Assembly: GCF_001663175.1 (NCBI RefSeq) | Contig: NZ_CP016033.1 | Location: 2,914,001 to 2,978,000 of the forward strand | DNA: 64,000 nt | DNA from: Erythrobacter neustonensis | GTDB lineage: Bacteria > Pseudomonadota > Alphaproteobacteria > Sphingomonadales > Sphingomonadaceae | Direction of reading: 5' to 3' | In this document: positions 18,773 to 30,892 of the stretch, piece by piece | Numbering within the stretch: position 1 is the stretch's first letter | Layout: each line of letters begins with the position of its first letter | Notes under the pieces: generated by a model | Database searches by the model: none | What the model was told of the DNA's origin: nothing | The model's input: only the letters and a program-made list of their open reading frames with translations | Program-made: the position numbers and the translations under genes

Positions 18773-19514
18773 CCTTCCCCGCCGTTCGCTGCTCGCCGGG
18801 ATCGCGGCGCTTGGTGCAGGGGCCTGCACCAAAATCAACGACAGCGCCGCCACGCGCAGCCTGTTCGAGGCGGCAGAGGACGGGCACCGCAATCTGCACC
18901 GCGCGCTCGCGGGCAAGCAGGGTCTGGTGCCCGAATATACCCGCGCCGAGCGTTCCCCCACGTTTCGCGGCAATGGGTCGGTCACCGTCGCCGATCCGTT
19001 CTACCGGTCGCAGCTTGCCAGCGGATTTCCCGATTGGCGGCTGGCGGTGACAGGACTGGTCGAGCAGCCATTGTCTCTGGACCTCAACCAGATCAAGGCG
19101 CTGCCCCAGCGCACCCAGATCACCCGTCACGACTGCGTCGAAGGGTGGAGCGCGATCGGCGAATGGCAGGGGGTGCCGCTCGCCGCGCTGCTCGATGCGG
19201 CCAGGGTGAAGCCAAGCGCGAAGTTCATCGTCTTTCGCTGTGCCGATGTGCTCTACGGGCGCGATTATTACGAGAGCATCGATCTGGTCGATGCCTATCA
19301 CCCGCAAACCATTCTTGCGCACACGCTCAACGGCGAGGCCCTGCCCGAAAAGAACGGCGCGCCGCTGCGCATGCGGATCGAGCGGCAGCTGGGCTACAAG
19401 CACGCCAAATATGTCAAGGCAATCGAAGCGGTCGAAAGCTTTGCCGCCATCGGTCAGGGCCGCGGCGGTTTCTGGGAGGATATCGCCGGGTATCAGTGGT
19501 ATGCCGGCATCTAG
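18765..19514 (+). CDS. Molybdopterin-dependent oxidoreductase, sulfite-oxidase fold, Tat lipoprotein
   Basis: A 249-residue protein of the oxidoreductase molybdopterin-binding family. The probable molybdenum-ligating Cys124 is in RHDCVEGWSAIGEWQGV. The N-terminus MVDLPRRSLLAGIAALGAGAC combines a twin-arginine pair with a lipobox Cys21, so the enzyme is probably exported folded and anchored by lipid. It pairs with the overlapping cytochrome b gene. It resembles YedY/MsrP and SorA-like enzymes in fold, but the substrate is unknown. The stop codon overlaps the convergent DUF1801 stop. Confidence 0.85.
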   Translation: MVDLPRRSLLAGIAALGAGACTKINDSAATRSLFEAAEDGHRNLHRALAGKQGLVPEYTRAERSPTFRGNGSVTVADPFYRSQLASGFPDWRLAVTGLVEQPLSLDLNQIKALPQRTQITRHDCVEGWSAIGEWQGVPLAALLDAARVKPSAKFIVFRCADVLYGRDYYESIDLVDAYHPQTILAHTLNGEALPEKNGAPLRMRIERQLGYKHAKYVKAIEAVESFAAIGQGRGGFWEDIAGYQWYAGI

Positions 19515-19951
19515 CCTTCGGGATAGAGCCGCTGCATCGCCGCCCAGTCGGCCGCGATGATCTCCTCGAGCACGCCCATGTCGATGTGGGCGAGCTTGTT
19601 CACATAAAGACAGCTTGCCCCCATCGCGTGCTTTCCAAGCCGCGTCAGCGCGGCATCGCGCTCGGCGCCGGTCGCGGGGTCGGCGTATCCGCCCATCAGA
19701 TAGAGCGAATGTTTCGCCTTTTTCGGGCTGAAGCCTGCCCTCATCCAGTGCACTTGTCGCCCGCTGTCATAGGTGGTGCGATATTCGCCGTATCCGATGA
19801 TCGAGGGCCCCCACATCTGCGGCGTCGCCCCCGTCACCTTCCTGAACAACGCGTCGAGCACCTGTGCTTCGCTGCGCTTGCCTGCCGGCTCGACGCTGGC
19901 GATGAAGTCGTCAACCGACGCGCCGGTGATGCCTGTCTTGGCCTCTGCCAT
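19511..19951 (-). CDS. DUF1801 domain protein
   Basis: A 146-residue protein from the ATG at 19951, which has a strong GGAGGAGGG ribosome site. The sequence MWGPSIIGYGEYRTTYDSGR and HSLYLMGGY is typical of DUF1801, a small cytoplasmic YdhG/YjbR-like fold of unknown function. It ends inside the CTAG shared with the convergent molybdenum oxidoreductase. Confidence 0.8.
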   Translation of the reverse strand: MAEAKTGITGASVDDFIASVEPAGKRSEAQVLDALFRKVTGATPQMWGPSIIGYGEYRTTYDSGRQVHWMRAGFSPKKAKHSLYLMGGYADPATGAERDAALTRLGKHAMGASCLYVNKLAHIDMGVLEEIIAADWAAMQRLYPEG

Positions 19952-20038
19952 GTCCCTCCTCCCGAACGGCACTGCGCCATATTGCGATCATCGCCGCCTG
20001 CGTTACCTTGCGCGGCAAATATCCGTGAAAGGAGCACC

Positions 20039-21265
20039 ATGAGCAAGCCTCTCCTCGACCGCTTTTTGTCGCGCGCGGTAAAGCAGGGCCGCCTCGGCGT
20101 CGTCCATGCCGATGGCAGCGCAGCCACCTATGGCGCCGAAGCCGAGGGCTTTCCCGACATCGTCATCCGTTTCACCGATGCCGCGGTGCCGCGCGATATC
20201 CTGCTCGACCCGCGATTGGGCGCGGCCGAGGCCTTCATCGACGGGCGGCTGGTGATCGAGGAAGGCGATGTGATGGGCCTCGTCAGCCTGCTGCGCGCCA
20301 ACAATCCGTGGGACAAGGGCGGCGATATCGGCAAGCCCAGCCCGCTAAAACGCCTGCTGGGCCGGGCGAGTTTCGCTGCCGAACAGATCAACAATCGTGT
20401 CGGCTCGAAGAGGAACGTCGCGCATCACTATGATATCGGGAACGATTTCTACCGGCTGATGCTCGATCCCGAACATTGGCAATATTCCTGCGCCTACTGG
20501 CCCGAAGGCGTGACGACGCTGGGCGAAGCGCAGGGGGCGAAACTGGCGCATATCGCGCGCAAGCTCAACCTGTCGCCCGGGCAGGATGTGCTCGATATAG
20601 GGTGCGGCTGGGGCGGGATGGCGATCCATCTGGCGCGCGAACACAATGTCCATGTCACCGGGATCACACTGTCGGAAGAACAGGCCGCGCTCGCCCGCAC
20701 GCGGGTGCGCGATGCGGGGGTGGCGGACCGCGTCACGATCCTGCTCGAAGACTATCGCGACACCGCGGCAAGCGGGCGCCGGTTCGACCGGATCGTTTCG
20801 GTCGGCATGTTCGAACACGTCGGCCGCGCGCAGTTCGACACCTTCTTTGCCGCCTGCGCCCGGATGCTGGCCGATGACGGGGTGATGCTGCTCCACACGA
20901 TCGGCCGGTTCGGCGGGCCGGGCACCACCGATGCCTTCACCCGCAAATACATCTTCCCCGGCGGTTACATCCCCGCCCTGTCCGAGACGCTGGCAGCGTC
21001 GGAGAAATACCGCCTGATCGCCGCCGACGTGGAAACGCTGCGGTTGCATTATGCCCGGACGATCCACGCCTGGTATGCCGCCTGTCTCGCCAACCGCGAG
21101 GCGATCGTGGCGATGTATGACGAGCGCTTTTTCCGGATGTGGATGTTCTACCTCGCGGGCGCGGCGACCGTGTTCGAGAACGGCGGGATGGGCAATTACC
21201 AGATCCAGTATGTCCGCAGCCGCCACGCGCTGCCGATCACGCGCGATTACCTCTACCCCGCTTAG
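20039..21265 (+). CDS. cfa: Cyclopropane-fatty-acyl-phospholipid synthase family methyltransferase
   Basis: A 408-residue enzyme from the ATG at 20039, with AAAGGAG upstream. The SAM-binding motif VLDIGCGWGG lies near 184-193. Other family motifs are AHHYDIGNDFYRLMLD, SCAYWPEG, MFEHVG and PGGYIP. It adds a methylene bridge to unsaturated acyl chains in membrane phospholipids, or a related methylation, at the membrane surface. Its stop codon overlaps that of the convergent acyltransferase gene. Confidence 0.92.
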   Translation: MSKPLLDRFLSRAVKQGRLGVVHADGSAATYGAEAEGFPDIVIRFTDAAVPRDILLDPRLGAAEAFIDGRLVIEEGDVMGLVSLLRANNPWDKGGDIGKPSPLKRLLGRASFAAEQINNRVGSKRNVAHHYDIGNDFYRLMLDPEHWQYSCAYWPEGVTTLGEAQGAKLAHIARKLNLSPGQDVLDIGCGWGGMAIHLAREHNVHVTGITLSEEQAALARTRVRDAGVADRVTILLEDYRDTAASGRRFDRIVSVGMFEHVGRAQFDTFFAACARMLADDGVMLLHTIGRFGGPGTTDAFTRKYIFPGGYIPALSETLAASEKYRLIAADVETLRLHYARTIHAWYAACLANREAIVAMYDERFFRMWMFYLAGAATVFENGGMGNYQIQYVRSRHALPITRDYLYPA

Positions 21266-22623
21266 GCGACCTCGTTGGCATCGGGGCGCTGGCGCGGGAA
21301 ATAGACCGGGCCGAACCCCATCAGCGCCGCCCCCACCAGCGGCAGCGCGATCACCCACCAGCGCACGCCCGACACGCCTTCGGGGCTGGCGATCGTCAAC
21401 CCCGCCGTAGCGCCCAGCCCGGCGCAGATCGCGAGCACGCCCAGCACCGCGCGTAAGCGCGGCACCGTGCGCCCGCCGCGCACCGGGCCAAAGCTGCGCT
21501 CATGCCGCGCAAAGATCGCGATCAGCGGCAAGAGCGCGATGACATAGATCACGATCCAAAGCGGCCGTGTCACCCACCACGGCCCCGTTCCCGGCACCGG
21601 CTCCAGCCCCCAGCCGCCCAGCAGCAACCAGTCGGCCGCCATCACCAGCACGAAGGCGGTAAGGTGCCAAAGGAACACCGTCATGATCATCCCGTTCATC
21701 AGCACGGTCGCGGTCCAGACACGCACGCTCTCGAGCATCCGCCGCCCCGCTGGTTCAAGCGCGAGCACCAGCCCCACCTGCATGCACCCCAGCGCGAACA
21801 ACGCGAGGGTCGGCGGAAGCGAATTGGAAAAGCCGTCGGGCGCGGACACCATCGAGACGGGGTAGAAGCCGTAGACCGTGATCGCGACGAGGATCGCCAG
21901 CGACACTGCGAACCAGCCCCAGGCGAACCATTGTCTGCCGAACCTGCCCGCACGCCACGCAAAGCCGAGCTGGTGCAGGCCGATGAACACCCAGAGGAAA
22001 TTGGCAAAACCGATCCACGGCACATCATGCACGAACCGCAGCCAGTCGGTCACCATCGCCAGCGGCACGAACAGTGCGAAGCTGCCCCAGCCGAGCCGCG
22101 TCCACAATCGCTGCGCCAGCGGGGTGAAAGCGGTGACCAGCAGATAGACCGCAAGGAACCACACCGGGATCAGCGCCGCCTCGGTCGCCATGCGCACCTG
22201 CGCGCGCGGCAGCCCCGCCTGCGTCATCGCCAGCGCGAGCGCCGCCCACAGCAGCAGCACGGGGAAGGTCGGCGTCACCAGTCGCTGCACGCGGCTTGCC
22301 AGCCAGTCGCGATAGACGCCGGGCTGATCGGGCGCAGCCTTGGCGGTGGTCGCTGCCCAGCTCACCTGATTGGCATAGCCGCCGACAAGGAAGAACACCG
22401 GCATCACCTGAAAGCCCCACGTCAACCAGTGCGCCCACGGCGCGACGGTGAGGAGATCGCCGCGCTGCAACTGCCCGTCCGCGCCGACATACAGGCCCGC
22501 CATCATCCAGTGACCCACCACCACCGCCATGATCGACACCGCGCGAAGGAAATCGACCCAGCGGTTGCGTTCCGGCGGGGTCATTTCGGCCAGTTCACGC
22601 GCCTTGCTCCACATTCTCAGCAT
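21262..22623 (-). CDS. Integral membrane acyltransferase (acyltransferase_3)
   Basis: A 453-residue protein with about ten to twelve hydrophobic helices. The N-terminal [19 protein letters not shown], with its Arg and catalytic-type His, is the acyltransferase family 3 signature. Relatives acylate sugars, glycans or lipids at the inner membrane; no substrate is evident here. It stands alone on the minus strand, convergent with cfa and divergent from argG. Confidence 0.82.
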   Translation of the reverse strand: MLRMWSKARELAEMTPPERNRWVDFLRAVSIMAVVVGHWMMAGLYVGADGQLQRGDLLTVAPWAHWLTWGFQVMPVFFLVGGYANQVSWAATTAKAAPDQPGVYRDWLASRVQRLVTPTFPVLLLWAALALAMTQAGLPRAQVRMATEAALIPVWFLAVYLLVTAFTPLAQRLWTRLGWGSFALFVPLAMVTDWLRFVHDVPWIGFANFLWVFIGLHQLGFAWRAGRFGRQWFAWGWFAVSLAILVAITVYGFYPVSMVSAPDGFSNSLPPTLALFALGCMQVGLVLALEPAGRRMLESVRVWTATVLMNGMIMTVFLWHLTAFVLVMAADWLLLGGWGLEPVPGTGPWWVTRPLWIVIYVIALLPLIAIFARHERSFGPVRGGRTVPRLRAVLGVLAICAGLGATAGLTIASPEGVSGVRWWVIALPLVGAALMGFGPVYFPRQRPDANEVA

Positions 22624-22796
22624 GGGTTCCCCAGTGTTCCAGCCGCGATCCGGCCACCTCGTCCCGCCTTATCAGCCCTTTGGTAAAAAGAGCATGGCCG
22701 CCAACGGCCCTTCCCCCGCAAAGATTGGCCGATTGCCCCTTTGCCCCGGCGCTGATAGGTGGCCGCGCACTTTCCCATCCCAAGGAACCCTTGCTC

Positions 22797-24017
22797 ATGG
22801 CCCAGCCTCAGAAAGTCGTCCTCGCCTATTCGGGCGGTCTCGATACCAGCGTCATCGCCAAGTGGCTGAGCGTGGAGCGCGGGCTCGAGGTCGTCACCTT
22901 CACCGCCGATCTGGGTCAGGGCGAGGAAATCGAACCCGCCCGCGCCAAGGCGCGCGCGATGGGCATTCCCGACGATCACATCTTCATCGAGGACGTGCGC
23001 GAGGAGTTCGTGCGCGATTTCGTCTTTCCGATGATGCGCGCCAATGCCCGCTATGAAGGCGACTACCTGCTCGGCACCTCGATCGCACGCCCGCTGATCT
23101 CCAAGCGGCTGGTCGAGATCGCGCACCAGACCGGCGCCGATTTCATCGCCCACGGCGCGACCGGCAAGGGCAACGATCAGGTTCGCTTCGAGCTTTCGGC
23201 CTACGCGCTTGACCCGGACATCAAGGTGATCGCCCCCTGGCGCGAATGGGACCTCACCAGCCGAACGTCGCTGATCGCGTGGGCCGAGGCACATCAGATC
23301 CAGGTGCCCCGCGACAAGCGCGGCGACAGCCCGTTCTCGACCGACGCGAACCTGCTCCACACCTCGTCGGAAGGCAAGGTGCTGGAAGATCCGTGGGAAG
23401 AGACGCCCGACTACGTCTACAGCCGCACGGTCAACCCCGAGGACGCGCCGGACCAGCCCGAATACATCACCATCGATTTCGAGAAGGGTGACGGCGTCGC
23501 CCTCAACGGCGCGGCGATGAGCGCCGCCACGCTGCTCGCCGCATTGAACGACCTCGGCCGCAAGCACGGCATCGGCCGGCTCGATCTGGTCGAGAATCGC
23601 TTCGTCGGCATGAAGAGCCGCGGGATGTACGAGACCCCCGGCGGCGAGATCTACGCCCGCGCGCACCGCGGGATCGAGCAGATCACGCTCGATCGCGGCG
23701 CGGCGCATCTCAAGGACGAGCTGATGCCCAAGTATGCCGAGCTCATCTACAACGGCTTCTGGTTCAGCCCCGAACGCGAGATGCTGCAGGCGGCGATCGA
23801 CCATAGCCAGGACAAGGTGACCGGCACGGTCCGCCTCAAGCTCTACAAGGGCCTCGCCAGCGTCGTGGGCCGCAAGTCGCCCTACTCGCTCTATTCCGAA
23901 GCGCATGTCACCTTCGAGGATGATGCGGGCGCTTACGATCAGAAGGACGCCGAAGGGTTCATCAAGCTCAACGGCTTGCGCCTGCGCCTGCTGTCGCGCC
24001 GCAACCGCGACGCTTGA
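22797..24017 (+). CDS. argG: Argininosuccinate synthase
   Basis: A 406-residue enzyme from the ATG at 22797 ([20 protein letters not shown]), with AAGGAA just upstream. The ATP pyrophosphatase P-loop is [10 protein letters not shown]. Further matches are [14 protein letters not shown] and [15 protein letters not shown]. It joins citrulline and aspartate in arginine synthesis. The gene stands alone with a strong terminator. Confidence 0.98.
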   Translation: MAQPQKVVLAYSGGLDTSVIAKWLSVERGLEVVTFTADLGQGEEIEPARAKARAMGIPDDHIFIEDVREEFVRDFVFPMMRANARYEGDYLLGTSIARPLISKRLVEIAHQTGADFIAHGATGKGNDQVRFELSAYALDPDIKVIAPWREWDLTSRTSLIAWAEAHQIQVPRDKRGDSPFSTDANLLHTSSEGKVLEDPWEETPDYVYSRTVNPEDAPDQPEYITIDFEKGDGVALNGAAMSAATLLAALNDLGRKHGIGRLDLVENRFVGMKSRGMYETPGGEIYARAHRGIEQITLDRGAAHLKDELMPKYAELIYNGFWFSPEREMLQAAIDHSQDKVTGTVRLKLYKGLASVVGRKSPYSLYSEAHVTFEDDAGAYDQKDAEGFIKLNGLRLRLLSRRNRDA

Positions 24018-24069
24018 CCGCTTCTGTTGCGATAAGGCGCGGTCGTGCGCCTTGTCGCACAGCGGTTTT
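24018..24069 (+). terminator. Rho-independent terminator of argG
   Basis: An inner stem TGCGA.AAGGCGC pairs with GCGCCTT.TCGCA (24028-24059) around a GGTCGT loop. It is extended by outer CCGCT/AGCGG pairing and followed by TTTT at 24066-24069. It starts at the stop codon. Confidence 0.85.
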
Positions 24070-24256
24070 CGCGCCGGAAAGGCTCCGATCGTTCGAGTCG
24101 CCAAGCGAAAACGGCGGGAATTGTTCCACGCGATCACACTTCGCCTCAACAGCTCGTCGCATTTCCGAGACAGGTCAACCTTCAGTCGAAGTCTCCCGCC
24201 GATGAAATTCTAACCTGGTTTGCCATCGCTCGCGCGCTCCGCTTAACCGCGTCGCC

Positions 24257-24808
24257 ATGCGGAACCAAGATCGCACCCCGGGCAACCAGACCCGCAAGAC
24301 CGCCCATCGCAACATCGCTGCGCTGCTCGTCGCAGGCGCGTTCGGGGTTGCCCCGCTCGCGGCTTCCTTCGCCGCAGCGCCGGAACAGGGCCCGCAGGTG
24401 CAACCCGTTGCCAGCGCCGCTGCGGTCGAGATGGTCCCGCTGACCACCGTCGCCGAACTTCCCGCGCCGGTCGCGCAAACCGCCGAGGCCGCGCCTTCCG
24501 CCCCGCGCGAAAGCATCGTCGGACGCGGGAGCGCATCCTATTACGCCGCGCATTTCAACGGCCGCCGCACCGCCAGCGGCGAGCGGTTCGACAACGCCGA
24601 CCTCACCGCCGCACATCGCACCCTGCCCTTCGGCAGCCGCGTGCGGGTGACCAATGTCGCCAATGGCCGCAGCGTGGTGGTGCGGATCAACGACCGCGGC
24701 CCCTTCACCCGCGGGCGCATGATCGACGTCAGCCGCGCCGCTGCCGACCAGCTGGGCCTTGTCGCGCGCGGCCACGGCGATGTCGAACTGGCGCTGATCG
24801 CGGGCTGA
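24257..24808 (+). CDS. rlpA: RlpA-family septal ring lytic transglycosylase
   Basis: A 183-residue protein with a signal peptide (about 1-40, AAPLAASFAAAP region) and a Pro/Ala linker. A double-psi beta-barrel follows: GRGSASYYAAHFNGRRTASGERFD, LPFGSRVRVTN and VVRINDRGPFTRGRMIDVS, including the conserved His and Asp-Arg-Gly-Pro. RlpA cleaves denuded peptidoglycan at the division septum. No SPOR domain is present, as in many alphaproteobacterial short forms. A Cys lipobox is not evident. Confidence 0.88.
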   Translation: MRNQDRTPGNQTRKTAHRNIAALLVAGAFGVAPLAASFAAAPEQGPQVQPVASAAAVEMVPLTTVAELPAPVAQTAEAAPSAPRESIVGRGSASYYAAHFNGRRTASGERFDNADLTAAHRTLPFGSRVRVTNVANGRSVVVRINDRGPFTRGRMIDVSRAAADQLGLVARGHGDVELALIAG

Positions 24809-24865
24809 TCACGCCGTTAAGAGGCCCCGTCTCCGCCCCGCTCCGGTAACTTTCGCACAGGTGTT

Positions 24866-24901
24866 GGAGACACATGAGACACTGTCCAGGAGCGAAAAAC
24901 C
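24866..24901 (+). repeat. GGGACAC dispersed repeat, copy 4
   Basis: GGAGACACATGAGACACTGT, then CC, a short variable stretch and AGCGAAAAACC. The copy at 10093-10128 has the same layout. It lies between rlpA and the HTH protein, immediately after the stop codon of the latter (minus strand). Confidence 0.65.
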
Positions 24902-24922
24902 GGCCTGCCGCATAAGCCGGGT

Positions 24923-25558
24923 TCAACCGCCCGCCGCGCGCTCCGCAATGCCCGGGTCCGTGTCCGCGGCTTCGCCGTCGTCGAAATCCTCATCGTCATA
25001 ATCGTCGTCCTCGTCCCACAGCAGGTCGTCGTCGTCGTCCTCGTCGTCCGCCTCCGCATCGTCCCATTCAACGGCGACCGGCGGTTCGCGCAGGCGCGCC
25101 AGTCGTTCGTCGAACTCGGCCGCAACGCCGAACGTCCCGCCCGTCTTCTCCACCCGGTCGAGCCGCGCCAGATGCGCCAGCAGCAGCCGCGTGTCGAAGC
25201 GCGTGCGCGTCGCCACTTCCTCGCCGTGGTAGAACACCACCTCCTGCACCCCGTTCAAGGCGCGGTCGGCGAGCACCTCCTCGACCTGCGGGCGCGCGAG
25301 CACCAGCGCCGCATCCCACAATTGCCGGAACTCGGCGCAGGCACGCCGCAACCGGTAAAGATGCGCGCGGCTCATCCCCGCCTGCAAGGCCGCCGCGCGG
25401 ACATTGCCCCATTGCGCGAGCGCCTCGATGAAAGTCGCCATGCCTTCGCGCGGCAGGGCATCGGGCAGCACCCCGCCATCGACCAGCGCACGCGCATCAT
25501 CGGGCGCCGCCGCGCTGTCGGCAGAGGTCGGCAGGTTTTCGGATAGCTGATCGGACAC
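24923..25558 (-). CDS. HTH protein resembling a phage terminase small subunit, with acidic tail
   Basis: A 211-residue protein starting with GTG at 25558, ten bases after AGGAG. Residues about 40-75 form a helix-turn-helix (FIEALAQWGNVRAAALQAGMSRAHLYRLRR). The next part, including ADRALNGVQEVVFYHGEEV and RFDTRLLLAHLARLDRVEK, follows a layout I associate with terminase-small-subunit-like proteins. The last 50 residues are almost all Asp/Glu. No other phage genes are nearby, so it looks domesticated. DNA binding is plausible; function is unknown. Confidence 0.6.
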   Translation of the reverse strand: MSDQLSENLPTSADSAAAPDDARALVDGGVLPDALPREGMATFIEALAQWGNVRAAALQAGMSRAHLYRLRRACAEFRQLWDAALVLARPQVEEVLADRALNGVQEVVFYHGEEVATRTRFDTRLLLAHLARLDRVEKTGGTFGVAAEFDERLARLREPPVAVEWDDAEADDEDDDDDLLWDEDDDYDDEDFDDGEAADTDPGIAERAAGG

Positions 25559-25672
25559 GGCACCACTCCTCAGGCATGACGCACCGCACAGGGGCGCGAA
25601 GGGCGGCGAGGATATCAGCGGGCAACAAGAGTAGGAAAATGGAGATTGGGGGGCCGCAAGCCGGCATCAGCA

Positions 25673-25751
25673 GCCCCGCGCGCGGGGCGATGCCCGACGG
25701 ACTGCGCCTGGCCATTCGGGGACGCACGGCATCGCGTCCGAAAATCGGGCA
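25673..25751. other. Structured intergenic element upstream of the HTH gene
   Basis: The region has a perfect 16-bp palindrome GCCCCGCGCGCGGGGC (25673-25688). Beyond it TGCCCGA (25691-25697) pairs with TCGGGCA (25745-25751), enclosing a second stem GGACGC/GCGTCC (25720-25739). Nested perfect stems suggest a folded RNA or a repeat. No coding potential is convincing in this 270-bp gap (25559-25832). Confidence 0.4.
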
Positions 25752-25800
25752 CCCGTCGGCAATCGCGATCTTGCGGGTTTCATCGCCTCCCGACGACAAT

Positions 25801-25826
25801 GCCCCTCCCGCAAAGCCGGAAGGGGC
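25801..25826 (-). terminator. Hairpin terminator of uvrA
   Basis: GCCCCT.CCGGC-TTTG-C.GG.AGGGGC type stem on the minus strand, starting 6 bp after the uvrA stop. It lacks a run of U, so termination efficiency is uncertain. Confidence 0.6.
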
Positions 25827-25832
25827 AGGCGA

Positions 25833-28730
<2,898 letters not shown>

Positions 28731-28741
28731 GGGGATGATCT

Positions 28742-28756
28742 GTTCCGGAAATGTTC
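28742..28756 (-). promoter_or_regulatory. LexA (SOS) box of uvrA
   Basis: GTTC-CGGAAAT-GTTC on the plus strand, GAAC-N7-GAAC in uvrA direction, an exact match to the alphaproteobacterial LexA pattern. TTGACC at 28767-28762 (minus strand) could be the -35 box. Binding itself is inferred. Confidence 0.8.
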
Positions 28757-29150
28757 GCGTGGGTCAAGGGCGGCGCGCAATCGCTGGCCGTGCAGAAAGT
28801 GGCAGATGGGGATGCGGTGGCCTGCCTGCAACACGCGAAGCGGGTGCGGGGTTCCGTTCCTGCGGTTTGCAGCGGCGCTGCAGCCATGTCCGGCGATTGC
28901 CCGCTGCCTGCCACGTATCTGACGCAAACCTGTAGGGCAGATTTTTTCGCGCTGGTTTACAGCGCACTACGTAAGACTACAGAAATTCTGAAGTCGCCAA
29001 AAGGGGTATTTCGGGCCAGTTTGGCTTCACCACTTCGAGGCAACGGCCGGGTCCCTTCGAGGGTCGCAACCTGGCCCCTGCGGAAGAGTACGTGGGGGGT
29101 CGTGCACGGCGGGCGGAGCTTATTGGGGAAGCTTCCCCGCCGGTTTTGAT
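28757..29150. other. uvrA upstream intergenic region
   Basis: The 394 bp between the uvrA operator and the ABC transporter stop contain no gene I can support. A perfect 14-bp palindrome GGGGAAGCTTCCCC at 29125-29138 lies 12 bp after the transporter's last stop codon, on the side where a terminator is expected, but no U-run follows. GGGTC-CCTTCGA-GGGTC at about 29050-29066 is a direct repeat. Confidence 0.4.
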
Positions 29151-29891
29151 TCACACCCCGGTCACCAGCGCAGCTACGCCCCCATCGCGCACCCATCTTG
29201 CGCGAACGCCCCACACCTGCGCGATGATTTCGGGCGTGAGGGCATGCCCGGGCGGCCCAGCCGCGACAAGCGCGCCGTCCTTCAAAACCAGCACGTGATC
29301 GGCGTGGTTCATCGCCAGCGCCAGATCGTGCAGCACCAGCACCACCCCCTGCCCCGCCTGGGCGCAGGCCCTGAGATGCGCAACAAGCGCGAGTTGATGC
29401 GCCAGATCGAGCGCAGCGAGCGGTTCGTCGGCGAGGATCCAGCGCGGCTCACCGGCAAGCACGCGGGCAAGCAGGACGCGTGCGCGCTCGCCCCCCGACA
29501 GCCGGCTGACAGGGCGATCGCGCAGCGCCTGAAGATCGAGAGCGGCAATCGCACCTTCGATCGCGGCGGTGCCCGCATCGCCCCACGGCAACCGGCCCAG
29601 CGCAACGAGGTTTGCGGCCGCGACATCCCAGGCAATCTCGGCGCCTTGCGGCAGATAGCCGAGCTGCTGCGCCCGGCGGCGCGGCGGCAGGCTGGAAAGC
29701 GGCTCCCCGTCGAGCGTCACCGCGCCCGCGGCCGGCGCGATCAAGCCGGCGAGCGCGAGCAGCAGCGAGGATTTGCCCGCGCCATTGGGCCCGACAATCG
29801 CGGTGATCCGCGCGGGCGGCAGATCGGCGGAAAGCTCACGCACCACCGCACGCCCGCCGCGCTGCACGGTGAGGTTGTGCGCTGCCAGCAT
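29151..29891 (-). CDS. ABC transporter ATP-binding protein (FecE/BtuD-type)
   Basis: A 246-residue ATPase from the ATG at 29891. Walker A is GPNGAGKSSLLLALAG, the signature is LSGGERARVLLARVLAGEP, and Walker B is WILADEPLAALD. The segment GYLPQGAEIAWDVAAANLVALGR is typical of iron-siderophore/haem/cobalamin importers. Its start codon overlaps the permease stop (TGATG). It is the last gene of the three-gene importer. Confidence 0.92.
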   Translation of the reverse strand: MLAAHNLTVQRGGRAVVRELSADLPPARITAIVGPNGAGKSSLLLALAGLIAPAAGAVTLDGEPLSSLPPRRRAQQLGYLPQGAEIAWDVAAANLVALGRLPWGDAGTAAIEGAIAALDLQALRDRPVSRLSGGERARVLLARVLAGEPRWILADEPLAALDLAHQLALVAHLRACAQAGQGVVLVLHDLALAMNHADHVLVLKDGALVAAGPPGHALTPEIIAQVWGVRARWVRDGGVAALVTGV

Positions 29892-30892
29892 CACACCCTC
29901 CCCCGCCGCATGCCGATCAGCAACCAGCCGAAGAACGGCGCGCCGACCAGCGAAAGCGCGATCCCCAGCCGCAGTTCGGTGACCATCGGCAGGATCCGCA
30001 CGATGCTGTCGGCAGCGAGCACGAGGCATCCGCCCGCGAGCCCGCTCGGCACGATCAGGCTCGATGGCAGGCGGTCGGTCAGCGGGCGCACCAGATGGGG
30101 CACGATCAGCCCGACAAAGCCGATGATGCCGGCCACCGCCACCCCTGCCCCCACCGTCAGGCCGACACCGACAACCAGCAGCAACAGCAACCGCCGCGGA
30201 TCGACGCCGAGCGAGCGCGCCGCCTCCTCGCCCAGCGTCAGCGCATCGAGACTGCGCGCGGCGAAGGCCAGCACGCCGATCCCTGCAATCGTCAGCGGCG
30301 CAGCGATCATCACTTCGCGCCACGACCGGTCGGTCAGCGCGCCGTTGAGCCACATCACGATTTCGGACAGCGCAAAAGGATTTGGCGCCAGCGTGATCGC
30401 GAGCGCGGTCAATGCGCCCGCAAGGCTCGCCAGCATCAACCCGGCGAGCGTGAACAGCGCGATCCCGCCTCCCGCGCCGCCGCTGCCATCGGCCACGGTG
30501 CGCCCGGCGATCAGCGCCAGCGCCGCCATGCCCAGCCCTGCGCCAAGTAGCGCGAAAACCGGCAGCGACCATGCCGCCCATGCCGGACTAAGCAGCGGTG
30601 CGGCCCAGAAGCTCGCCACCGCGCCCAGCGCGCTGAGCGGAGCGATCCCGAACAGGCCGGGGTCCGCGAGGGGATTGCGTAGATAGCCCTGCATCGCCGC
30701 CCCCGCCGCGCCCAGCCCTGCGCCGATCATCACCGCCAGCACCGCACGCGGCGCGCGCAGCTCGGCAAGGATCAGCCATGTGTTGCCTGGCTCGCCAAGA
30801 TCGAGCGGCGCAATCCATACCCGCCCGGCAAGCAGCGACATTGGCACCATAACCGCGAGAAGAGCGGCGAATACAAGGCTCGCACGGTTCAT
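29891..30892 (-). CDS. ABC transporter permease (FecCD/BtuC family)
   Basis: A 333-residue permease with about ten hydrophobic helices and the family motifs ELRAPRAVLAVMIGAGLGAAGAAMQGYLRNPLADPG and GIIGFVGLIVPHLVRPL. These belong to the FecCD group that imports iron-siderophores, haem or vitamin B12. The ATG at 30892 overlaps the stop of the binding-protein gene (ATGA). Confidence 0.92.
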   Translation of the reverse strand: MNRASLVFAALLAVMVPMSLLAGRVWIAPLDLGEPGNTWLILAELRAPRAVLAVMIGAGLGAAGAAMQGYLRNPLADPGLFGIAPLSALGAVASFWAAPLLSPAWAAWSLPVFALLGAGLGMAALALIAGRTVADGSGGAGGGIALFTLAGLMLASLAGALTALAITLAPNPFALSEIVMWLNGALTDRSWREVMIAAPLTIAGIGVLAFAARSLDALTLGEEAARSLGVDPRRLLLLLVVGVGLTVGAGVAVAGIIGFVGLIVPHLVRPLTDRLPSSLIVPSGLAGGCLVLAADSIVRILPMVTELRLGIALSLVGAPFFGWLLIGMRRGRV

